DNA of 64,000 nucleotides from NCBI GenBank assembly GCA_934394985.1, contig CAKRRF010000010.1:7506-71505 (forward strand), given 5' to 3'. The notes below the pieces were generated by a model. It was not told where the DNA came from and did not search any database. It saw only the letters and a list, made by a program, of their open reading frames with translations. Made by a program: the position numbers and the translations under genes. Shown in pieces: positions 51,581 through 60,196 of this stretch (position 1 is the first letter of the stretch; each line of letters starts with the position of its first letter). This DNA is from an uncultured Marvinbryantia sp. Lineage in GTDB: Bacteria > Bacillota > Clostridia > Lachnospirales > Lachnospiraceae.

Positions 51581-54145
51581 TCAATTATGATCCCATAGTT
51601 TTGCAAAGTTTTCTCCATACGCATCACCAGCATCATCATACACTTCGACTCTCCACGCTTTTTCCGTTCCTCTTTTGGTTGCGACCACCTCTGGATACTG
51701 TTCTTTTTCTCCCACAAAAAATTTCACACAGGAATAATGATTTTCCTGCATCGCACCTTTTTCCCACAATTCTGTAATTCTCTGGTATGCCCGTTCGCTA
51801 TAGTCTTCTTTCGTGTCCATGTGAAGCGTAATGCAGAGTTGTTCTGTTCCGTAATAGAAACCATAGTCTTCTTCCTCTATTTCCGCATAACTGTCAATCA
51901 CTTCTGCTGTTTTTCTCAGCCTGTCCAGTTCTTCTGTATTCTTTTCCCATGCAGAATTTTTTTCTTTCATGACAGATACCGCCTCTCCTTCATCCGAATA
52001 TTGCACTTGTTTCAGATAGAGCGGCACCTGCAAATCTTCATGGTTATTTATTTTCTGGAGCAGCTGTATGAATGGTCTCATCCCCTCTGTTATAGTGTGT
52101 TCTTCTCCAAAATCGGTCTCTTCAAAAATCCATTCATACCTGGCATCCTCTGTTTCACTGGTCAATTCTGTAAATTTTGCTTTCGCAATCCAATAATCTC
52201 CAAACATCAAATATACATAGCCGTCTGCTTCTTTTGCGTGATTTAAGAATTCCTGAACTTTTTCTGGTTTCCTTTCCGTAAATATTACTTTTACAAAACT
52301 TTTTCCAGCTCCGTTGCCATACTCTGCTTTTATCTCACTTTCTGTGATCAGATTCTCTCCCCAGTAGGTCTCCAGTGACCATCGGTTCTGTTCTCCCAGG
52401 ATTTTCCCCGTGATCTTTGTCATATGTTTCTGTTGCAGCCGAATGACTATATCCTCACTATTTCTTTCCGACAGACCAATGGCATACGGTGCTTCCAGGG
52501 TTTCCAGACGCTCTGCCAGTCCTGTCAGGATTCTTAGGTAATCTCCTGTGTTTTCTTTCCACCCTTCCGGCAAATTAGTATATTCCATAGTTACACATGG
52601 TTCCGGAATATTCCCATTCCCAATCCAGTTTCCATATGCTTTGTCCACAGTCTCTTCCGGATCCAGCCATTCGACTTTTATCTCTGCTGAGACCTGAAAT
52701 GAGGAATCAAATGTCTCTTCTTTTAATAAAGGCTCTGCTATCTGGAAATATTCATTTTTCATGATGCCGACTTTTTTCCAGTCCTCTGTAATTCCTGCTG
52801 TTTCAATTCTTTCCGAATACGTATTCTGTACTGCATCCAAACAGCCAAATATGCTTTTTCTGTCCGAAAACTTTTCTTTCAGCTTTTCTGATGCTTTATC
52901 TGTCAGATTCAGCAACAACATTTGCTCTATTGCCATACCTTTTTGCGAAATAGACTGTGATTCTTTTTCCAATTCTATATTCTCCACTGATTCTATATCT
53001 TCTGGTTCCAATACTACATACTGCGCCTCCCGTAACATGGAAAAGAAACTATAATCCATGGTTTGTATCACATATATCTTAAGTGGTGCAGATAAATACT
53101 GTTTCATCACTTCTTCCTCCCCAGATACATCGTCATACACTTCCCGGGGAATCTTTACACTTATCTTTCCATCCCTTGTCTTTACCAAATATTTTGATGT
53201 CAGACATTTCACTCTTTTTTTGATTACAGTTACCGCTTTCGTAAAATCTGCCTGTGTCATGTTCTCGTCCGGTATGAGCAATACCGTTTCCGTCTCAGCC
53301 CCAAGAAAAATCAGCTGCTCTCTATATCTGGCCCATATTCCCGCAAGCAAACCCAATATCAGAAATATTCCGCAAATACCGATTGCTGCTTTTTTCACTT
53401 TCCCAGATTTTTCTGTTTCTTTCTGTTTCTCCAGCCACTGGAATAACTGCCGTTCCAGATTACCAACTGTCATACCTATTTCGGTCTCCAGGCACAAGCC
53501 GTTCGTAATGATCTGAGAAATCGCTGGATCTATCTTGCTATCATATTTCTCTGGAGCTTCCAAATCATCAAATAAAATACGTACTTTCCATGCTGGTGGC
53601 TGTTGCGCGGTAAGGCATTCATACATTATTTCACAGATCTGATAACTCAGACTCATTCCATGAGGCACTGTTTTTCCAAAATCTGGGAGAACGCAAAGGC
53701 TGCCATCTTTTTTTCGATAAATATTATCCATGGAAATAGCCATATCTTCTATCCCGGCATTTTCTATATCTGACAACTCTTTCAAAAATGGAAGGATGTT
53801 ACGGAGCAGTTCTTTCTCACCAATATTTCCATTTTTCTGTACATATTCTCTTAAAGTCTGCCCGACTGGATATTCCAATACGATATAACTTTTACCATCC
53901 TCTTCAAAATAGTCATTTACCTGAAACAGACTTTTTAACTCTGCAAAATCTCCCAGTTCACGGGCTCTTTCCAGGATCTTTTTTTGCTCGTTCTTTGTCT
54001 TTTTCCATTCCTGTATCAGAACCGTATTTCCAATGTTCTGATGAATTGCCTCATAAAATATCACATCCGTATTTTCACTGAGTACCTTCCGAATCTGATA
54101 TCTTCCATCCAGAATTCTCGGTGATATAGTCTTTAAAGAATTCAC
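51581..54145 (-). CDS. Transmembrane pseudokinase with SecD-P1-like ectodomain
   Basis: 854 residues from a GTG start at 54145, preceded by GAGGGAGAGGATC. It overlaps the upstream kinase gene by 71 bp. The N-terminal 270 residues follow the kinase fold of that neighbour (ILDGRYQIRKVLSEN, SYIVLEYPVGQTLREYV). The catalytic Lys position reads VLIQEW and the HRD loop reads IEDMAISMDNIY, so it is a pseudokinase. A DFG remains (LPDFGK). One helix (AAIGICGIFLILGLLAGIWA) leads to an ectodomain opening TVLLIPDENMTQADFTKAVTV and KKRVKCL, which resembles the SecD periplasmic P1 domain. It probably pairs with the active kinase at 54075. Confidence 0.85.
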   Translation of the reverse strand: MNSLKTISPRILDGRYQIRKVLSENTDVIFYEAIHQNIGNTVLIQEWKKTKNEQKKILERARELGDFAELKSLFQVNDYFEEDGKSYIVLEYPVGQTLREYVQKNGNIGEKELLRNILPFLKELSDIENAGIEDMAISMDNIYRKKDGSLCVLPDFGKTVPHGMSLSYQICEIMYECLTAQQPPAWKVRILFDDLEAPEKYDSKIDPAISQIITNGLCLETEIGMTVGNLERQLFQWLEKQKETEKSGKVKKAAIGICGIFLILGLLAGIWARYREQLIFLGAETETVLLIPDENMTQADFTKAVTVIKKRVKCLTSKYLVKTRDGKISVKIPREVYDDVSGEEEVMKQYLSAPLKIYVIQTMDYSFFSMLREAQYVVLEPEDIESVENIELEKESQSISQKGMAIEQMLLLNLTDKASEKLKEKFSDRKSIFGCLDAVQNTYSERIETAGITEDWKKVGIMKNEYFQIAEPLLKEETFDSSFQVSAEIKVEWLDPEETVDKAYGNWIGNGNIPEPCVTMEYTNLPEGWKENTGDYLRILTGLAERLETLEAPYAIGLSERNSEDIVIRLQQKHMTKITGKILGEQNRWSLETYWGENLITESEIKAEYGNGAGKSFVKVIFTERKPEKVQEFLNHAKEADGYVYLMFGDYWIAKAKFTELTSETEDARYEWIFEETDFGEEHTITEGMRPFIQLLQKINNHEDLQVPLYLKQVQYSDEGEAVSVMKEKNSAWEKNTEELDRLRKTAEVIDSYAEIEEEDYGFYYGTEQLCITLHMDTKEDYSERAYQRITELWEKGAMQENHYSCVKFFVGEKEQYPEVVATKRGTEKAWRVEVYDDAGDAYGENFAKLWDHN

Positions 54146-56924
54146 TGTTTTTGATCCTCTCCCTCAATTCCTCTTCCAATGGATCTGTCGTATTGCCAAG
54201 CATCCGATAGTCCAGCCACCATTTTCCCTCTCGCCGGATAAATGTCAGTTTCTGCGTTTGTTCCACATTATCCAGATAAATATACACACTCTGATAACGC
54301 TCCAGTTCTTCCGTTGCCTCCTGAAATAGTTTTTCCACAATATCCGTTACTTTTCCCGCATAACTTCTGGATAAATCCAGCTTCAATGAAACCGTCAAAG
54401 TATAAAATGTTGGGTAAACCTTTTCTTTTACCTCCGCATCTTTATTCCAGGCTTTCACAATCTTACAGATCTTTGCATACTCTTCCTGATCTGGAAAATA
54501 GTAAGTATCCTGACAGGAAGCTTCCATCTCCATCCTGCCGTCTTCCCCATGATATTCCATATCATTCAGTTCATAGTAATCCTGTATATCTTTTTTGGTA
54601 TCTAAGATAGCTTGTATGAACTTTAGCAGCGGACGATCCTCTTCTGTAAAGTTCTTTCCTTCATTCCACAGATTTTCCCGAAACTCCAATGTCCCATTTT
54701 TCGCTATCTGCTGCAGTTCTATTCTGGATACTTTGTATCCGCTTACCTGTAAATAGACATATTTTTCTCCATCTTTTAGTTTCTCTTTTGCCCACTCTGA
54801 CAAACTACTCTGATCATATCCCCCCAATTCGCAGGATAATGCCAGTTCTTCCTCATCCAATCGGTCTATAAAAATTTTTCCACCATATTGCACCGATATC
54901 GTATCCTGCTTTCCGTCACTTACAAAGATACTTTCCGCCCCATCCATAAGCACTTCTGCCAACGTAGGACTCATATTTTTCTGCTCTACTTTTACAATCA
55001 GCTTTTTTGCATTATCCGCGGCGTTTCCCATAGCATAAGGTATTTTCAGTGCATCCAGCTTTCGTTTGACATCCAGCACTTTTTCTTTCCATCCGGCATC
55101 TGACAGTTCACTGCTTTTCCATTCCTGTTCATATTCCAGAATCACAAATGGCTTTTTGATTTTCTTTTCTTCTTTCTGCATACCTCCCCAAAGCTTTTTT
55201 CCGTCGTTTGTATACCAGTTTACTTTTTTCTCCAGACAAAACTGCATATTCTCCGGCAATTCAGAGATTTCCCATATAGCTCTCCATCTTTCTGAATCTA
55301 CGAATTCCAATGGCTGGTAAAATACTGTCCAGTCTCCGTCTGGATCTGTACATAAAAACAGTGTCTGGTTTCCTTCTGTCTCCTGATCCAGCTTTAATAC
55401 CATAAAATTGCCATTTTTCTTCCATATCTCCTGCATATGTTCTTTTAATCGTTCCGCAGCTTCCTGCGAAACAGTGATCTCCAGATAGGCATCCCCTGAT
55501 ATTGAATTATTCTCTTTCACCTGTTCTGGCAGATAATAAGGAATCGGTATTTCTCCCTTTTTTACTTTCACAGAAAGAATTTCATCTCTGGCAAGCTCCG
55601 AGTATCGATTTCCGATAATACCATTTTTCATGTAGATTATAGTTGGCTGTAATTTCATTGGATGCACAAGAAATCGGTTGATCAGATCTTCTTCTTTGCT
55701 CTCTATATCCCCTGACACATTCTCCAATTGAGGAAAAACCATCCATAAATCAATCTGTTCATCCTCTGTTCTCATAAAATAATGATCATTTCCAACTAAT
55801 GCATCTAGTCTTTGCGCAATAATATCTTTTGCTTCCTGATACTCCTGGCTAGTCATCTTCTCATCCGGAGTCAGTATCACATGCTCTGTTCTTTCTCCGG
55901 GGAACAGAAACTTCTCCGGATGATTTTGGCAATAACTTTGTCCAAGTCCTGTCAGTACAATTCCCAGTCCTGCTGCCAAAGCAATTCCCCCTGTTCCCTT
56001 TAACCATCCTGGAATTTTTTTCTTTTCCGGCTTCACAAATGACTGAACTGTTTTTCTCAACTCTCCCATATTCTTCCATCGTTCCTCAGAATTAAGCTGC
56101 AATCCTTTTCGAAGAATCTGTTCTGTCTCAGGCTTTACCTTAATTCCAAGTTCCGATGGCATCTGTAATTCGTCTTTTAAAGTACGCATCACAGAATTTT
56201 CCGGTTTTTTCCCGGTTATTCCGTGATAAATCACTGCACACAGTGCATAACTATCTGTCCACGGCCCCTGAATTCCTTCACCATACTGTTCCGGCGGTGC
56301 ATATCCTGCTTTTAACTCTATGGTATGTGTCTGTCGAACTATATAGTCCCTTGCAGATCCAAAATCAATCAACTTGATACTTTGATCAGGAAGTAAAATA
56401 ATATTGTCCGGACTGATATCTCTGTGAATCACTCCACAGTTATGTATCTTTTCCAGTGTCTGCATCATAGGCAACAACAGTCTGAATAATTCAATGTCCT
56501 GAATCTGTCCATTTTTTTCATAATAGTGCTCCAGTGTCTGCCCTTCCAGATATTCCATCACAATATAAGCCGTACCATTTGCTTCAAAGTAATCTAAGAT
56601 ACTCACTACTCCTGGTTCTACTGAAAAATCACTGATAATCCTGGCCTCTTTCAGGAATCTTTCTTTTGCATTCGCAAATATCTCTTTCTGCGTTCTCACT
56701 GTAACTTTATCCGAAACTGTACAATCTCTGTTCAAATATGCACTGATAAACAGCTCCTTCACTGCCACTCTCCGGTTTATCCTCTCATTTAAGGCCTCGT
56801 AAGTAATCCCGAATCCGCCCTCTCCTATCACCCTGAGCACACGATAACGATGATCTAATATCGTCCCCGGCGCCAGTGCTTCCTCAATCCATTCCCTCAT
56901 TCTCTCATATCCTTTTTCTGCCAT
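54075..56924 (-). CDS. Transmembrane Ser/Thr kinase with SecD-P1-like ectodomain
   Basis: 949 residues starting 2 bp after the stop of the previous gene. Residues 20-285 are an active-type kinase: GEGGFGITYEA loop, VAVKEL Lys, VIHRDISPDNIIL, LIDFGSARDY and AGYAPPEQY. This kinase subtype is different from the four at 17-27 kb. One helix (GTGGIALAAGLGIVLTGLG) follows. The ectodomain of about 620 residues begins HVILTPDEKMTSQEYQEAKD with IIAQRLDAL and later DAYLEITVSQEAAERLKEHM, patterns of the SecD P1 head and base. A second similar unit starts near VKRKLDALKIPYAMG. It is a sensor kinase with an unusual extracytoplasmic domain. Confidence 0.88.
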   Translation of the reverse strand: MAEKGYERMREWIEEALAPGTILDHRYRVLRVIGEGGFGITYEALNERINRRVAVKELFISAYLNRDCTVSDKVTVRTQKEIFANAKERFLKEARIISDFSVEPGVVSILDYFEANGTAYIVMEYLEGQTLEHYYEKNGQIQDIELFRLLLPMMQTLEKIHNCGVIHRDISPDNIILLPDQSIKLIDFGSARDYIVRQTHTIELKAGYAPPEQYGEGIQGPWTDSYALCAVIYHGITGKKPENSVMRTLKDELQMPSELGIKVKPETEQILRKGLQLNSEERWKNMGELRKTVQSFVKPEKKKIPGWLKGTGGIALAAGLGIVLTGLGQSYCQNHPEKFLFPGERTEHVILTPDEKMTSQEYQEAKDIIAQRLDALVGNDHYFMRTEDEQIDLWMVFPQLENVSGDIESKEEDLINRFLVHPMKLQPTIIYMKNGIIGNRYSELARDEILSVKVKKGEIPIPYYLPEQVKENNSISGDAYLEITVSQEAAERLKEHMQEIWKKNGNFMVLKLDQETEGNQTLFLCTDPDGDWTVFYQPLEFVDSERWRAIWEISELPENMQFCLEKKVNWYTNDGKKLWGGMQKEEKKIKKPFVILEYEQEWKSSELSDAGWKEKVLDVKRKLDALKIPYAMGNAADNAKKLIVKVEQKNMSPTLAEVLMDGAESIFVSDGKQDTISVQYGGKIFIDRLDEEELALSCELGGYDQSSLSEWAKEKLKDGEKYVYLQVSGYKVSRIELQQIAKNGTLEFRENLWNEGKNFTEEDRPLLKFIQAILDTKKDIQDYYELNDMEYHGEDGRMEMEASCQDTYYFPDQEEYAKICKIVKAWNKDAEVKEKVYPTFYTLTVSLKLDLSRSYAGKVTDIVEKLFQEATEELERYQSVYIYLDNVEQTQKLTFIRREGKWWLDYRMLGNTTDPLEEELRERIKNSEFFKDYITENSGWKISDSEGTQ

Positions 56925-56926
56925 AA

Positions 56927-58285
56927 CTATAAGATACTTTTTAATCTTTTGTTTTCACTTCCTGCTCCCTGATACATATGGTAAAGATAAAAATTCTTTT
57001 CTTCCATGGCACTTCTGGTTACACTTTCCATCAGAAAATCAATTCTGTCATCTGCCATAAAATACTGCATCAGGAAATGATCAAAGTCATCTTTCTCCCT
57101 TAATGGTGGATATCCGCACCCTTCTAAGATATGATCCAGTCTCTCTCTGGACATTTCCAATTCTCTGTGTCCAGTAAATTTTTGACCTAAAAACAGCATA
57201 TAGCAGATCAGGGTTGTACGATCCAGATCTGTGACACCTCGAATATAATTGCGAACAGACTTTTCCCCCGCCCTGTTTTTCTGATATCCACGATGTGCAG
57301 AATCCTCAGCTATATCTGAAAGTGCGTATTCTGCGTCTATTTTTCTTTCTTTTTCTTCTTCTGATTTCAACTTCTGGCGTACCACTTCCTCGTCCGAGAG
57401 TTCCTGCCACCCATCCTCATAGGCACGGATCCCTTCTGCCAGCTTTTTCTTTTGCCTGCTGCTCAATCTCTCAATACTGCTTCCATAATATTCCAGTAAT
57501 ATTTCCAGCCAGTCCATTGAAACATAGCCGAAATAGAAATAATTGAATGCATCATATAGATTTCCAAAAGATATATTACATTCTTTTAATTTCGCTCTCA
57601 ATGCTTCTTCATCTTTATATTTTTTTCTCAGCATAGCAGAGCACTTCAAAATATTAAGCTCCATTGCTGCCTGTTCCACGCCAAAACCAGTTTTTCTGGC
57701 AGCCAGATACCCCTCCATTTTTTCATCTATATAGAATTTCAGATATTTACAGAAATAATACCTCGCCTTTTCTCTGACTTCTGAAAAATCCTGTTGGTTC
57801 TGTTCCATAAAATGAAGGAATTCCTCTTCTGTGCGACTATTGTTAATTCCAGACTTCAAATTCTGTGTTACGTGAGCTGTTCTGCACTTTTCCACTCCTT
57901 TCTCGGAATGTGCCTGTACATATTGCTCCAGCTCCTTATAAGACACACTGGATCTATTAAACCATTCTTCTTTTCTTTCCGCTATGACAGCTTCACTTTT
58001 TCTTTCCAGTTTTTGCCATTCTTTATATGTCATTTTCCTGGAAAACGCGTAGATCAGGCTGGCTTCCACTGGATTTCTCGCATACAGTCTTTCACACCCG
58101 TTCTCCGCCATCTTTTCTTCCAACTGTTCCAGAGACAGTTGTTTTACAAATCCATATGCAATAAGACGATATCTCAGTGGCACTTTCTTTACCTGACTAA
58201 TATCTGGATTCATGCATACCTCCAGCAGCTGCTCTGTATCTTTCCTTATGAAATCTTTTATCATACTCTCAAATATGGCTGTCAT
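56927..58285 (-). CDS. Conserved helical cytoplasmic protein, unknown
   Basis: 452 residues, no signal peptide or membrane segment, mostly charged helices (RYRLIAYGFVKQLSLEQLEEKM, KMTYKEWQKLERKSEAVIAE, YLKFYIDEKMEGYLAARKTG). The C-terminal part (SVRNYIRGVTDLDRTTLICY, LEMSRERLDHILEGCGYPPL) looks like a separate helical domain with a helix-turn-helix-like look. It overlaps the gene before it by 17 bp and ends 2 bp before the kinase gene, so it belongs to the kinase operon and may be a regulator or substrate of it. Confidence 0.72.
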   Translation of the reverse strand: MTAIFESMIKDFIRKDTEQLLEVCMNPDISQVKKVPLRYRLIAYGFVKQLSLEQLEEKMAENGCERLYARNPVEASLIYAFSRKMTYKEWQKLERKSEAVIAERKEEWFNRSSVSYKELEQYVQAHSEKGVEKCRTAHVTQNLKSGINNSRTEEEFLHFMEQNQQDFSEVREKARYYFCKYLKFYIDEKMEGYLAARKTGFGVEQAAMELNILKCSAMLRKKYKDEEALRAKLKECNISFGNLYDAFNYFYFGYVSMDWLEILLEYYGSSIERLSSRQKKKLAEGIRAYEDGWQELSDEEVVRQKLKSEEEKERKIDAEYALSDIAEDSAHRGYQKNRAGEKSVRNYIRGVTDLDRTTLICYMLFLGQKFTGHRELEMSRERLDHILEGCGYPPLREKDDFDHFLMQYFMADDRIDFLMESVTRSAMEEKNFYLYHMYQGAGSENKRLKSIL

Positions 58286-58817
58286 AATTCATTTCCCTCT
58301 CATATTCTCCATATTCATGCTGTATTCCTATCCGTATCTTTTCAGGCACTTTTCCCTCCTTCAATTCTTTCAGTGTATCATAATCTTCCATCATAATGCG
58401 ATTCATACTACATATTTTCCGAATTATTTCTTCTTCCCATCCGCTTTGAAAAGATATCCTTCCCTCCAGGACACATGTATCTGGGTTGTACTGCACTCCA
58501 TCTGACAGCTGGTCGTTTCTTTTTTTCAGATACCATTTTGCAAGTTTTTCCTTTCCCTGGTCTATTTTCACATTTTTCTGTAAAATGATTATTTTATTTA
58601 ATCCAGCCAACATTTTGATCTCATAAATCAACGAATATTGCCCACTTCTAATTTCAAATATCGCAGTATCTTTTTCTGTGCCCTGCTTTATTTGTTCGAT
58701 CCCCGCTATTTGAAGACAGTTTGTTATCTTCTCCATTTGTTCTTTTGCATCTAATCGACTGTTGTGTCCAACTGCTGCCAGACATTCACTTAACATTTTT
58801 ATATTTTCTTTATCCAC
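58269..58817 (-). CDS. Small cytoplasmic protein, possibly YbjN/chaperone-like
   Basis: 182 residues behind AAAGGGGAAAAG, no signal peptide. An alternating alpha/beta pattern (EKITNCLQIAGIEQIKQG, TAIFEIRSGQYSLIYEIKML, NKIIILQKNVKIDQGKEKLA, VLEGRISFQSGWEEEIIRKI) is reminiscent of YbjN/type III-chaperone-like folds, but no diagnostic motif is seen. First gene of the SecD-ectodomain kinase operon. It has a leader with a strong stem-loop. The function is not recognised. Confidence 0.68.
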   Translation of the reverse strand: MDKENIKMLSECLAAVGHNSRLDAKEQMEKITNCLQIAGIEQIKQGTEKDTAIFEIRSGQYSLIYEIKMLAGLNKIIILQKNVKIDQGKEKLAKWYLKKRNDQLSDGVQYNPDTCVLEGRISFQSGWEEEIIRKICSMNRIMMEDYDTLKELKEGKVPEKIRIGIQHEYGEYEREMNYDSHI

Positions 58818-58840
58818 TTTCTTTTCCCCTTTCTACACAA

Positions 58841-58867
58841 ATAGCTGGCACTTTTCCTGCCAGCTAT
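58841..58867 (-). promoter_or_regulatory. Stem-loop in the leader of the second kinase operon
   Basis: ATAGCTGGCA and TGCCAGCTAT form a perfect 10-bp stem with a 7-nt loop, 24 bp before the start codon at 58817. A weak T stretch (TTTGTG) follows on the minus strand. It could be an attenuator, an mRNA-protecting hairpin or a protein-binding site. Confidence 0.6.
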
Positions 58868-58889
58868 GCATTTATACTCTTTTTGGATT

Positions 58890-58901
58890 ATACCGTTATA
58901 A
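58890..58901 (-). promoter_or_regulatory. Shared 12-bp motif at the promoter of the second kinase operon
   Basis: TTATAACGGTAT (minus strand) with an overlapping TATAAT -10-like sequence. The identical 12-mer lies upstream of the LytTR regulator operon at 62998. Confidence 0.45.
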
Positions 58902-58957
58902 CATGTCGTTTTGTACAAATATTATCGTTTAAATCGTTCATTTTTTAGTTTCATGCC

Positions 58958-58991
58958 ATTTACAATAAGTAAATAATGGTAATACTTTACC
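58958..58991. promoter_or_regulatory. Two inverted repeats upstream of the XRE gene
   Basis: ATTTAC-AATAA-GTAAAT (58958-58974) and GGTAA-TACT-TTACC (58978-58991), 33-67 bp before the XRE start and within the divergent intergenic region. Candidate operators for the adjacent repressor. Confidence 0.5.
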
Positions 58992-59024
58992 CAAACCATA
59001 TATATTTTAATGTGAGGACATCAA

Positions 59025-59339
59025 ATGGACGAAAATTTTATAAGAGAACGCTTAACACAATTACGCCTGAAGAAAAATGTATCTGAATATAAAATGAGTC
59101 TTGACCTGGGTCACAGCAAAAGCTATATTCAAAGTATCATCTCTGGAAGATCTATGCCTTCCATGTCAGAATTTTTGTATATCTGCGACTATCTCGATGT
59201 CACGCCAATGGAATTTTTTGATGAATCTGTGGATAATCCGGCACTTATCAGCGATCTTGTTCAAAAAACTTCAAATCTTGCTGATTCTGACCTTCATCTG
59301 CTGTGCCAGATGGCTGACCGCATGGCATCCAAATCATGA
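59025..59339 (+). CDS. XRE-family HTH transcriptional regulator
   Basis: 104 residues behind TGTGAGGACATC. The N-terminal 65 residues are a Cro/cI-type helix-turn-helix (RERLTQLRLKKNVSEYKMSL, GHSKSYIQSIISGRSMPSMS, FLYICDYLDVTPMEFF). The short helical C-terminus (LISDLVQKTSNLADSDLHLL) may dimerise. It is transcribed divergently from the second kinase operon, with two inverted repeats in the shared intergenic region, so it may regulate itself and that operon. Confidence 0.9.
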   Translation: MDENFIRERLTQLRLKKNVSEYKMSLDLGHSKSYIQSIISGRSMPSMSEFLYICDYLDVTPMEFFDESVDNPALISDLVQKTSNLADSDLHLLCQMADRMASKS

Positions 59340-59396
59340 TAAATGGATGATTTCATTATATAACAGGGAAAATGCAATTTTGTTCTATATTCAAAA

Positions 59397-59440
59397 AGGA
59401 ACGAAGATGTTTCTCATCCTCGTTCCCCTTCTTTTTTTAT
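59397..59440 (+). terminator. Terminator of the XRE gene
   Basis: GGAACGAAGATG and CATCCTCGTTCC form a stem followed by CCTTCTTTTTTT. Just before it (59373-59390) lies a partial copy of the dispersed repeat core GCAATTTTGTTCTAT. Confidence 0.88.
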
Positions 59441-59638
59441 TTGCATCTCCCCGCTATATGCTCCCCTGCTACTACCGATACCACATCCATGTAGTTCTGT
59501 GTTCTTTATTTCCCATATTTAGACCCATATTTTGTCGAACGATTTTATTTGCATCCCTCTCATATTTATGCTATCGTAAAACTACATTTCAACGGAATCT
59601 AATTATCCTGCCATTCGGCATTTATTCCTAAAATGAAT
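59441..59638. other. Non-coding AT-rich stretch
   Basis: No supported gene, repeat or clear promoter. The open frame that crosses it from the XRE gene is a shadow. Confidence 0.5.
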
Positions 59639-60123
59639 TTACTGGAAAATTCTCGCTTCACGTGTTAGACTTATCCTATATCAGCAAAGTCACAGATGAT
59701 GTAAAGAATACCTCATTATATCACTGGGCATGCTTATTTAAAGCAACAACATGGAAGGAGATGCTGGCTATGGCTGAACAATCAGAATCTATCCGAAAAG
59801 CGGTTGTAACCCTTCGCCAATTGACAAACGATGAGAAAATAAAATTACAGTGCGAAGCCAGAGAACGCTACCGCATGGACTGGCAAAGCTCCATGCGTAC
59901 CAGTTTTAAAAAGGGAAAAAAAGAGGGGCTGGCTGAAGCTGCTAATGAAATAAAATGCGAACGTGATCGTGCTGATGAAGCCCAAAAACTTATTGCATTA
60001 ACGCACAAGCTCATCTCAGAAAATCGCATCAATGATTTAAATAGAGCTTTAAAAAATGTATCTTACCGAGAGCAGCTTATCCATGAACTTCATATTGCTC
60101 CAGATGATTCCATATCTCAATAA
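59639..60123 (+). pseudogene. C-terminal fragment of an Rpn-family nuclease
   Basis: The frame opens after a TAA near 59630 and reads NEFTGKFSLHVLDLSYISKV, then SLYHWACLFKATTWKEMLAM and AVVTLRQLTNDEKIKLQCEA with GKKEGLAEAANEI. This is the C-terminal half typical of Rpn/PDDEXK transposase-family proteins. The catalytic N-terminal half is absent. A GTG at 59662 could start a protein of 153 residues, but it would have no nuclease site. It belongs to a different Rpn subgroup from the copies at 6668 and 14595. Confidence 0.75.
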
Positions 60124-60128
60124 CTGAT

Positions 60129-60172
60129 AACCCCCCACTGCAGATCAGATTTTCTGATTCCGCTGTGGGGGT
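60129..60172 (+). terminator. Hairpin between convergent genes
   Basis: AACCCCCCACTGCAG and CCGCTGTGGGGGTT form a long GC-rich stem with an inner ATCAGA/TCTGAT stem. The T tail is weak in both directions. Confidence 0.75.
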
Positions 60173-60196
60173 TCTCAGTTATTTTCAGTGGAGCTC

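Noticed and set aside
59101..59631. Plus-strand frame of 176 codons overlapping the XRE gene
   Set aside because: It is out of frame with the XRE gene, runs through its terminator and shows no domain.
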